DNA from: Aequorivita sp. CIP111184
Lineage (GTDB): Bacteria > Bacteroidota > Bacteroidia > Flavobacteriales > Flavobacteriaceae
Assembly (NCBI RefSeq): GCF_900489465.1
Contig: NZ_UEFQ01000028.1
Location: 1-64,000 of the forward strand
Length of the DNA: 64,000 bases
Direction: 5' to 3'
The notes beneath the pieces were generated by a model. The model was not told where the DNA came from. It did not search any database and was given only the letters and a program-made list of their open reading frames with translations. Shown here one piece after another: positions 57,357-64,000 of this stretch. How positions within the stretch are numbered: the stretch's first letter is position 1; every line of letters begins with the position of its first letter. Position numbers and translations under genes: made by a program.

Positions 57357-58257
57357 CTTTTATATAGAGTAGGATTTCTGAAACATCAGTATCGTGATTG
57401 AACCACTGAATCGCTTCATTTTTCTTGAACCAGGTATTTTGCCGTTTTGCAAACCTGCGTGTATTTTTCTTTATTTCTGAAATGGCTTCTTCTTTGGTAA
57501 TATTTCCTTCAAAATATTCAAAGAGCTCCCGGTAACCAACAGTTTGTAACGCATTTCTTTGTTTATGGGGTAGAAGTGAATTTGCTTCTTCAAGCAATCC
57601 TTCATTTATCATTTTATCAACACGTTGATTAATGCGTTCATAAATTAATTCCCTTTCTGCTGTCAAGCCGATAATAATGGTTTCAAAATCTCTTTCCTCG
57701 TTTTCTTTATTCAGAAATGAAGAATACGGTTTTCCAGTGCTCCGCGAAATCTCCAAAGCACGAACCAATCTATGTGGGTTGTGAATGTCAACTTTCTCGA
57801 AATATGCAGCATCTACTTTTTTCAATTCCCTTTGAAGCGCTTCAATACCCTTTTCATTCAATTCAGAATTCAATTGCTCCCGAATTTCTGGAGATACATT
57901 CGGAAAACTGTCCAATCCCTTTACCACGGCATCAACATATAATCCCGAACCTCCGACCATTATGGCCACTTTATTTTTTTCAAAGAGATTCTTTAGCAAT
58001 TCAATTGCATCTCTTTCAAAATCACCGACGGAATAATCTTCAAAAATACTTTTGTTTTGGATGAAATGGTGCGGTGCAGCTTCCAGCTCTTCCTTTGATG
58101 GAACGGCTGTGCCAATGCGCATTTCTCCATAAAACTGTCTAGAGTCTGCAGATATAATTTCTGTTGAAAAAGCTTTTGCAAGTTTGATGGACAATGCTGT
58201 TTTGCCTATAGCTGTTGGTCCCACAACACATATGAGCAAAGGTTTTTTAGAAGGCAT
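57340..58257 (-). CDS. miaA: tRNA dimethylallyltransferase
   Basis: Adds dimethylallyl to A37 of tRNAs that read UNN codons; 305 aa. The P-loop is VVGPTAIGKTALSIKL, followed by EIISADSRQFYGEM and VGGSGLYVDAVVKGLD. It starts with a 1-bp TAATG overlap with the upstream channel gene, so translation is coupled. The last residues overlap a bidirectional terminator. Confidence 0.97.
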   Translation of the reverse strand: MPSKKPLLICVVGPTAIGKTALSIKLAKAFSTEIISADSRQFYGEMRIGTAVPSKEELEAAPHHFIQNKSIFEDYSVGDFERDAIELLKNLFEKNKVAIMVGGSGLYVDAVVKGLDSFPNVSPEIREQLNSELNEKGIEALQRELKKVDAAYFEKVDIHNPHRLVRALEISRSTGKPYSSFLNKENEERDFETIIIGLTAERELIYERINQRVDKMINEGLLEEANSLLPHKQRNALQTVGYRELFEYFEGNITKEEAISEIKKNTRRFAKRQNTWFKKNEAIQWFNHDTDVSEILLYIKEKNAS

Positions 58258-59123
58258 TATACTTCGGGATTAATTTCGGGATGTAAATTTTCACCGCATT
58301 TATGGCAAAACTTAGCATCATCCCTATGCCGTTGCGCACCACAATTAGTGCAAACCTGTGTATTTACGTGTACATAATCTTTCCCTAACACATCATTTTT
58401 GTCCATGCTCTTTGTGTATTCTGCGCTAACAATACCTGTGGGTACAGCGATAATTCCATAACCCAAAATCATAATAACCGTTGCTAATAACTGCCCAAGC
58501 GGAGTGGAAGGTGCAATATCTCCAAAACCAACCGTAGTTAGGGTTACAATACACCAATAAACACTTATGGGGATGCTTTTAAAGCCGTGTTCAGGGCCTT
58601 CAATTATATACATTAGTGTACCTGCAATTACAGCTATAACTAGAACTGCGAAAAGAAAAACAAGTATTTTTGCTTTACTGTTGGCAAGTGCCTTTCGCAA
58701 TTTTGCGGCCTCGCCTATATAACGCGTAATCTTTAAAATTCGAAAAACACGTAAAAGTCTTAGCGCACGAACGGAAAGTAAGAAACTACTTCCAGCAAAA
58801 AGGAATGATAAATAGAGCGGAATGGTTGATAGAAAATCTATAATACCATAAAAACTGAAAATATAAGCTTTGGGTTTTTTAACTGTAATAATCCGGGCTA
58901 TGTATTCAATACTGAAAAATATAGTAATAATCCACTCACCTAAATATAGTATTTCGTGGTATTTAGCATCAATCTCACTAACGCTTTCAAGCATTACTAA
59001 AACAATGCTTAATAAAATAAGGATGAGAAGTACAACATCGAAAAGCTTGCCCATGGGCGTATCTGCTTCATAAATAATTTCGTGAAGCTTAAAACGCCAA
59101 GATTTTTTATCGGTTGGTTTCAA
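58257..59123 (-). CDS. voltage-gated potassium channel-like protein with zinc ribbon
   Basis: Ion transporter-family (PF00520) channel, 288 aa. The S1-S4 voltage-sensor region ends in an Arg-rich S4 (about 117-134, SVRALRLLRVFRILKITR), followed by S5, the pore filter TTVGFGD (196-202) and S6. The tail (258-276) has two CxxC pairs, CTNCG and CHKCG, forming a zinc-ribbon. The start is TTG at 59123; no upstream in-frame ATG is seen. It is probably a tetramer in the inner membrane with the ribbon in the cytoplasm. It is translationally coupled to miaA. Confidence 0.9.
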   Translation of the reverse strand: MKPTDKKSWRFKLHEIIYEADTPMGKLFDVVLLILILLSIVLVMLESVSEIDAKYHEILYLGEWIITIFFSIEYIARIITVKKPKAYIFSFYGIIDFLSTIPLYLSFLFAGSSFLLSVRALRLLRVFRILKITRYIGEAAKLRKALANSKAKILVFLFAVLVIAVIAGTLMYIIEGPEHGFKSIPISVYWCIVTLTTVGFGDIAPSTPLGQLLATVIMILGYGIIAVPTGIVSAEYTKSMDKNDVLGKDYVHVNTQVCTNCGAQRHRDDAKFCHKCGENLHPEINPEV

Positions 59124-59161
59124 TTTGTGTTTTTTGAAAGTCTAAAATAAGCAACTTTAAA

Positions 59162-60541
59162 CTAATTAACCGTATTGGTTGAAAGGTTTACGGTTTTAAG
59201 CACTTTGTTTTTTCGCATGTAATTCTGGATAATGTGTTGTGCATCTCTACTGTTGTGCATTGGGTTGATAATGGATTTTAGAATTTCAGGATTGTTGATT
59301 TGGTAATTCAAATTGTAAAAACCATATCCTTTATAAACTCCATTCTCAATCAAAATCACCGATCGTTCTTCAATATCCCTACCGCGGTCTATAATAAGTA
59401 TGCTTTGGTTTTCATAACTGTATTTGTCCAAAAATGCTTTAACACGATTGTTATATTCTTCGGAAGATTCTTTGTTTACACAAGCTCCATAGCATTCTTT
59501 AATAGTATGGTTAAAACAACTTTTGTCGCCATTTTCAAGTCCGGTAAGTTTCTGACAAAGTTGGTTTTCTTCAGTTATTTTGAAAAGTGATGTCTTAGCC
59601 TGTTGATAATTACTAAAGGTTGTAATGGCTTTTTTTCTACCGTCAGCTTTTTCAATCTTCAGATTTATATATCCGTTTTCATCCACAAAAGAAGTAAGTT
59701 GATGTGTAAAAAGGGTGCTGCGCAGCGATCTATTAAATAACGGTTTGGTCTGTTTAATTTCTTCAGATTCCTTTAAAAGTGCTATTAATTCATTGCCAGT
59801 CTTTTCAAAAGTAACCGATTTTACTTCCAGCTGGATTTTCTTCGACTTGCGATTATCATTGGTAAAATGCTGCATCAACCTTTTTTTGATGTTTTTGCTT
59901 TTGCCAATGTAAATTACATTTCCTGCTACATTGTGCATATAATAAACTCCTATTTCTGAAGGAGTGCTTTCAATGATATCAAGTAGTTTTGGCGCTAATT
60001 GACGTTTTGGATCCTTGCGAAGCGTTTCGGTAATTATTTCTTTTGAAGTGTCCTTAGCCAATAACATTTTAAAGAGCGCAACAGTTGCCTTTGCATCACC
60101 TTGTGCGCGGTGACGATCACTCAACGGAATTCCCAATGAGCGAACCAACTTACCTAAACTATACGATGGCATATCTGGAATCAGCTTTTTGGATAGTTCT
60201 ACCGTGCAGAGTGTTTCTTTTTCAAAATGATAGCCAAGACGGTCAAATTCGGTAGTGAGAATTCTATTGTCAAAAAGCGCATTGTGCGCAACCATAATGC
60301 AACCATCTGTAATTTCTATTATTCGCTTGGCTACTTCGTAAAATTTTGGTGCGTGCCGAAGCATTTCATTATTTATGCCTGTCAAGTTTACAACAAAGGG
60401 CTGTATTGGTTTTTCTGGATTGACTAAACTTGAAAATTGGTCAACAATGTTATGACCATCAAATTTATAAATTGCAATTTCGGTGATTCCCTCCTCATTG
60501 TATTTGCCGCCCGTTGTTTCTATATCTAAAATTGCGTACAT
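59162..60541 (-). CDS. DEDDh exonuclease fused to GIY-YIG nuclease domain
   Basis: Protein of about 459 aa. Residues 1-170 are a DnaQ-like 3'-5' exonuclease: AILDIETTGG, AHNALFDNRIL and HRAQGDAKATVALF hold the DEDDh acidic/His set. Residues ~195-280 are a GIY-YIG domain as in UvrC/Cho (GVYYMHNVAGNVIYIGKSKNIKKRLMQHF). The C-terminal ~180 residues, with a CFNHTIKECYGACV cysteine cluster, resemble the UvrC mid-region. The fusion is known in Bacteroidetes and Actinobacteria; its DNA-repair function is inferred. The ATG at 60541 is preferred to the TTG one codon upstream. Confidence 0.92.
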   Translation of the reverse strand: MYAILDIETTGGKYNEEGITEIAIYKFDGHNIVDQFSSLVNPEKPIQPFVVNLTGINNEMLRHAPKFYEVAKRIIEITDGCIMVAHNALFDNRILTTEFDRLGYHFEKETLCTVELSKKLIPDMPSYSLGKLVRSLGIPLSDRHRAQGDAKATVALFKMLLAKDTSKEIITETLRKDPKRQLAPKLLDIIESTPSEIGVYYMHNVAGNVIYIGKSKNIKKRLMQHFTNDNRKSKKIQLEVKSVTFEKTGNELIALLKESEEIKQTKPLFNRSLRSTLFTHQLTSFVDENGYINLKIEKADGRKKAITTFSNYQQAKTSLFKITEENQLCQKLTGLENGDKSCFNHTIKECYGACVNKESSEEYNNRVKAFLDKYSYENQSILIIDRGRDIEERSVILIENGVYKGYGFYNLNYQINNPEILKSIINPMHNSRDAQHIIQNYMRKNKVLKTVNLSTNTVN

Positions 60542-60561
60542 CAAACTTTTTGTTCTCTTCT

Positions 60562-61236
60562 CTAATTATTATAATTTCGTTCTCCAAAAATCGCACTCCC
60601 AACACGTACCATATTGCTTCCGTTGGCAATTGCAATTTTATAGTCGCCGCTCATTCCCATACTTAAAATTTTGAGCTCTGTCCCGAATTCGCGGGATTGG
60701 ATTTTAAATTCATTGTAAATCTTCTGCAGTTTCTGAAACTCTTCGGAAATTTGCTTTTCATCATCAGTAAATGTTGCCATTCCCATCAAGCCTACAATTT
60801 TTACGTTTTGAAGCTTTTTTAGTTCTTCCGAAGCTAAAAGTTTTGCAGCATCACCTTTATCCATTCCGAATTTGCTATCCTCTTCAGCTATTTTTATTTG
60901 GAGCAAACAATCTATGCTTCTTTCGTTCTTTTCGGCTTCTTTGTTTATTTCTTTTAAAAGTTTTAAACTGTCTACCGCGTGAATCAAACTCACAAAAGGC
61001 GACATATATTTCACTTTATTGCGCTGCACATGACCAATCATATGCCACTGAATGTCCTTTGGCATTTCCTGCCATTTGGACTCCATTTCTTGAATTTTGT
61101 TTTCACCAAAAACACGTTGACCTTGATTGTAAGCTTCCATCAAATCGCTCACTGGTTTGGTTTTAGAAACTGCAACAAGGGTAACGTTTTCAGGTAATTC
61201 TGAATTAAACTTTTTTAAATTTTCTGAAATACTCAT
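60562..61236 (-). CDS. yggS: YggS family pyridoxal-5'-phosphate homeostasis protein
   Basis: PLP-binding protein (PLPBP/YBL036C family), 224 aa. The PLP Lys is in LVAVSKTKPVSDLMEAY near residue 26, and family motifs are FGENKIQEMESKW, WHMIGHVQRNKVKY and LSMGMSGDYKIAIANGSNMVRVGSAIFG. It maintains the B6 pool rather than catalysing a classic PLP reaction. It lies 24 bp from the DUF1015 gene, in a run of co-directional genes. Confidence 0.96.
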   Translation of the reverse strand: MSISENLKKFNSELPENVTLVAVSKTKPVSDLMEAYNQGQRVFGENKIQEMESKWQEMPKDIQWHMIGHVQRNKVKYMSPFVSLIHAVDSLKLLKEINKEAEKNERSIDCLLQIKIAEEDSKFGMDKGDAAKLLASEELKKLQNVKIVGLMGMATFTDDEKQISEEFQKLQKIYNEFKIQSREFGTELKILSMGMSGDYKIAIANGSNMVRVGSAIFGERNYNN

Positions 61237-61260
61237 CTCTTTTTTCCTCTCTTTTCTTAA

Positions 61261-62499
61261 TCAGAATTCATAAATAGTAACACCACTTCTAAGCTTGGGT
61301 TCAATATAAGTGCTCTTTGGAGGCATCTTTAAACCTTCGTCGGCAATCATTTTCATTTCTTGCGTAGTTATGGGCAATAAGCCGAAACCTACGGCAAATG
61401 TTCCCGAATCTACAACAGTTTTCACATATGCCAAATCTCTTTTGCCGTGTGAATAATCTATGCGTTGGTCGTTGCGTAAATCTTCAATACCGAGAAGTGG
61501 TTTTAAAATAGTTACATATAAAATCTGTGTATCTAGTGCATCAAGGGCGTTGTTGATTTCATATTTGCTCTTCCGAAGATAAAGCGAATAAAACTCACCA
61601 TCCAAATACATACTAAAATGGTGCTTTTTGGAAGGTTTGTAATATTCCATACCTCGATTTTCTATTCGGAAATATCCATCTAGTTTTATTAAAAACTCTT
61701 CTTTCTTTAAACCATTGAGATCTTTCACCAAACGATTGAATTCATATATTTTCAAATCGCTTTCAGGAATCAAGAAGCTCATGAAAAAATTATAAGCTTC
61801 TTCACCCGTGTGATGTGGGTTTTCTTCCTTTAAATCCTTAGCTAATAAATGCGAAGAGGCCGACCGGTGGTGACCATCTGCAATATAAAGCGCTGGTATT
61901 TCACTATAAATCTGCTGTATTTTTTCGAGTAGTTCTTCGTTATCTACATTCCAAAGATAATGTGTGTCCCGATATGTGGTTGTAAATTCATATTCCGGCC
62001 GGCTCTGCATTACAAAATCTATAATGGTTTCTAGTTCCGGATTGTCTGGATAGGTGAGTAGCACAGCTTCAGCATTGAAACCTACCGTTTTCAAATATTC
62101 TTTGAATATTACTTCGCGAAATTCCAGTGTATCCTCGTGTTTTTTGATAACATCATCTGCATAGTCTTGAACACTCGCTGCAGCCACGATACCATTAAAT
62201 TCGAGACCATCCCGATTTACAATTTTATAAATGTAGAACGAAGGCTTTTCATCTTGCATGAAAATTTCGTCTTCTTTAAACTCTTGATAACGATTGCGCA
62301 CCAAACCATAACGTTCCACGCCCGAAATTTCCTTCTGATATTTATAACCAGGATTTACAATATGCAAAAATGAAAAAGGATTATCCCGCAAGCGTGACTC
62401 CACTTGTGTTAACGTATAGCTGTCATAAGAACGTGCAGCGAGCAGACTCACTTTGTCCCGCGTAGGGCGGACGGCTTTAAAGGGGATAATTTTGGCCAT
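61261..62499 (-). CDS. DUF1015 family protein
   Basis: Cytoplasmic protein of 412 aa. It starts IIPFKAVRPTRDKVSLLAARSYDSYT, the usual beginning of DUF1015, and has the motif YIADGHHRSASS near the middle and LPITTQEMKMIADEGLKMPPKSTYIEPKLRSG at the end. DUF1015 resembles putative phosphatase/kinase-like proteins near serine metabolism in some bacteria, but the activity is not established. It lies between yggS and the 3-hydroxybutyryl-CoA dehydrogenase gene. Confidence 0.92.
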   Translation of the reverse strand: MAKIIPFKAVRPTRDKVSLLAARSYDSYTLTQVESRLRDNPFSFLHIVNPGYKYQKEISGVERYGLVRNRYQEFKEDEIFMQDEKPSFYIYKIVNRDGLEFNGIVAAASVQDYADDVIKKHEDTLEFREVIFKEYLKTVGFNAEAVLLTYPDNPELETIIDFVMQSRPEYEFTTTYRDTHYLWNVDNEELLEKIQQIYSEIPALYIADGHHRSASSHLLAKDLKEENPHHTGEEAYNFFMSFLIPESDLKIYEFNRLVKDLNGLKKEEFLIKLDGYFRIENRGMEYYKPSKKHHFSMYLDGEFYSLYLRKSKYEINNALDALDTQILYVTILKPLLGIEDLRNDQRIDYSHGKRDLAYVKTVVDSGTFAVGFGLLPITTQEMKMIADEGLKMPPKSTYIEPKLRSGVTIYEF

Positions 62500-62546
62500 T
62501 TTTTCAGTGATTAATGGAAAGTTGTAATTTACAGCCTGCCAATAAA

Positions 62547-63437
62547 TTATTTTGCAAACATTTTTGAAACGTCTTCTGCTTTTCGGTTTTGGCTATAATC
62601 GTAAAAACCTTCACCACTTTTGGCACCTAGTTTTCCTGCCATTACCATATTTACTAATAGGGGGCAAGGGGCGTATTTTGGATTTTTAAAACCTTCATGC
62701 ATAACTTTCAAAATAGAAAGACAGACATCCAAACCTATAAAGTCAGCCAAAGCCAATGGTCCCATCGGGTGTGCCATCCCTAGCATCATTACCGTATCAA
62801 TTTCTTTAACGCCCGCAACGCCGTTGTATAATGTTTCAACTGCCTCGTTTATCATTGGCATTAAAATACGGTTTGCTACAAAGCCTGGATAATCATTTAC
62901 TTCCACGGGAACTTTATTCAGTTTTTTGGAAAGCTCTTCCACGATTTTAAAAGTTTCTTCACTGGTGTTGTAGCCTTTAATGATTTCGACCAATTTCATA
63001 ATTGGTACTGGATTCATAAAATGCATCCCGATAACCATCTCTGGACGGGATGTAACCGAGGCAATCTGTGTAATTGAAATGGAGGAAGTATTACTCGCAA
63101 GAATCGTATCATCTGGACAAAATTTATCGAGATCGCGGAAAATTTTCAGTTTTAAATCTACATTTTCAGTTGCGGCTTCTACCACAAGACCTGCATACTC
63201 AACACCTTCTTCTAGGTTTGTATATGTCGTAATGTTTTTAAGAGTCCTCAGTTTATCGGCTTCTGTAATGGTTTCTTTGGCCACCATTCTGTCCAGATTT
63301 TTGGTGATGGTTGCAATACCTTTGTCAAGTGATGCTTGTTGAACATCAATCAATTGTACTTTATAATCAAACTGAGCGAAGGTGTGGGCAATTCCGTTAC
63401 CCATTGTTCCTGCGCCTATTACTGCTACGTTTTTCAT
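62547..63437 (-). CDS. hbd: 3-hydroxybutyryl-CoA dehydrogenase
   Basis: Oxidises or reduces 3-hydroxyacyl-CoA with NAD(P); 296 aa, the short single-function type. The Rossmann motif is VIGAGTMGNGIAHTFA, followed by the dimerisation motif GMHFMNPVPIMKLVEII, in which His is catalytic, and KVPVEVNDYPGFVANRILMP. It probably serves fatty acid or butyrate-type metabolism. No thiolase or crotonase gene is in the window. Confidence 0.95.
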   Translation of the reverse strand: MKNVAVIGAGTMGNGIAHTFAQFDYKVQLIDVQQASLDKGIATITKNLDRMVAKETITEADKLRTLKNITTYTNLEEGVEYAGLVVEAATENVDLKLKIFRDLDKFCPDDTILASNTSSISITQIASVTSRPEMVIGMHFMNPVPIMKLVEIIKGYNTSEETFKIVEELSKKLNKVPVEVNDYPGFVANRILMPMINEAVETLYNGVAGVKEIDTVMMLGMAHPMGPLALADFIGLDVCLSILKVMHEGFKNPKYAPCPLLVNMVMAGKLGAKSGEGFYDYSQNRKAEDVSKMFAK

Positions 63438-63457
63438 TAAAATGAAATTTTATTTAG

Positions 63458-64000
63458 TTATATTTTTTTGAAATTTTCAATAATTAACATGGCTACCCGA
63501 AGTGCTTCAGCACCTTGTTGTAGGGATACTTCTGGTGTTTTGTCTGCCTTTATGGCTTCGTAAAAACTTTCAAGCTCATCGAGAATCGCATTGTTGTTCT
63601 CAATTTTTGGGTTTTCAAAATAGATTTGTTTTTTAATGCCTTCTGCATTGGTCAATATCATTGCGAAATCATCAATTTCAGAAGGAGCATTCTTCATTTT
63701 TACTACTTCACATTTCTTCTCCAGAAAATCTACTGAAATGTATGCGTCCCGCTGAAAAAAACGGGCTTTGCGCATTTTTTTTAGTGAAATTCGGCTTGCA
63801 GTCAAATTTGCCACGCAGCCGTTTTCAAACTCAATTCGCGCATTAGCAATATCCGGCGTTTCGCTGATTACCGAAACTCCACTAGCGCTCACTGCTTTTA
63901 CAGGACTTTTTACAATGCTCAAAATGGCATCAATGTCGTGAATCATCAAGTCTAAAACTACCGAGACATCGGTTCCTCGAGGGTTGAATTCTGAAAGGCG
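63458..64000 (-). CDS. Gfo/Idh/MocA family oxidoreductase (5' end outside window)
   Basis: C-terminal part of an NAD(P)-dependent sugar or inositol dehydrogenase-like protein; about 180 residues are visible and the frame stays open to the right edge. The visible part has the family segment DLMIHDIDAILSIV and the substrate-domain strands ARIEFENGCVANLTASRISLKKMRKARFF. The N-terminal Rossmann domain lies outside. It lies 20 bp upstream of hbd on the same strand. The substrate is unknown. Confidence 0.88.
   Translation of the reverse strand, partial: RLSEFNPRGTDVSVVLDLMIHDIDAILSIVKSPVKAVSASGVSVISETPDIANARIEFENGCVANLTASRISLKKMRKARFFQRDAYISVDFLEKKCEVVKMKNAPSEIDDFAMILTNAEGIKKQIYFENPKIENNNAILDELESFYEAIKADKTPEVSLQQGAEALRVAMLIIENFKKI

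Overview
The window is a piece of core chromosome from a member of the Bacteroidetes, most likely a marine-type Flavobacteriaceae. The evidence is AT-rich DNA, several proteins with C-terminal type IX secretion (T9SS) sorting tails, a TonB receptor paired with a DUF4249 lipoprotein, monomeric NADP-isocitrate dehydrogenase, the Bacteroidetes-type omega-like RNA polymerase subunit, and promoters of the Bacteroidetes form TTG-N18/20-TAnnTTTG. I see no phage, transposase, integrase, CRISPR array or tRNA gene.

Layout. 1-282: the end of an rRNA operon (spacer, 5S rRNA, terminator). 368-3580: a secreted kelch protein, then a LytS/LytTR two-component pair. 3624-10142 (minus): TonB receptor, DUF4249, murQ and DUF6095 as one operon, then icd. 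10143-10965: a long gap holding a candidate small structured RNA on the minus strand. 10966-21302 (minus): rplS, a DUF885 peptidase-like lipoprotein, trmD, an AsmA/DUF748-like protein, a tandem pair of leucine-rich-repeat lipoproteins, gap and an HtrA protease. 21565-24720 (plus): dapF, an acetyltransferase, mltG and a small lysozyme-fold protein. 24726-28813 (minus): the dnaA cluster (dnaA, low-molecular-weight tyrosine phosphatase, a T9SS-exported PQQ-type sugar dehydrogenase, an RsmI-like methylase). 29017-32461: thioesterase, YigZ, EamA transporter, ribD and a GNAT enzyme. 32464-44333 (plus): prmC, LOG-family protein, aqpZ, ligA, DUF6913, dapA, bamD, rpoZ-like, coaBC, porD-like, recN, fabI. 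44482-52204 (plus): two very large T9SS-exported adhesin-like proteins sharing a nearly identical C-terminal module. 52349-57298 (plus): glycosyltransferase, YbbR-like protein, coaE and an RprX/RprY-type two-component system. 57340-64000 (minus): miaA, a potassium channel, an exonuclease/GIY-YIG fusion, a YggS-type PLP protein, DUF1015, 3-hydroxybutyryl-CoA dehydrogenase and a truncated Gfo/Idh/MocA oxidoreductase.

How it fits together. Much of the window serves the cell envelope: meso-DAP synthesis (dapA, dapF), peptidoglycan trimming and recycling (mltG, lysozyme-like protein, murQ), outer-membrane assembly (bamD), envelope quality control (HtrA), T9SS biogenesis (porD-like) and at least four T9SS cargo proteins. 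The rest is housekeeping: replication and repair (dnaA, ligA, recN), translation (rplS, trmD, miaA, prmC), coenzyme A synthesis (coaBC, coaE), riboflavin (ribD), fatty acid synthesis (fabI) and central carbon metabolism (gap, icd).

The most interesting signals are the unassigned RNA at about 10417-10600, a 7-bp tandem repeat inside prmC that could shift its frame, near-identical sequence blocks shared by the two giant secreted proteins, an evenly spaced GTTAA operator in front of the RprXY pair, and a recurring promoter geometry that puts the -7 element only about 4 nt from ATG, implying leaderless mRNAs.
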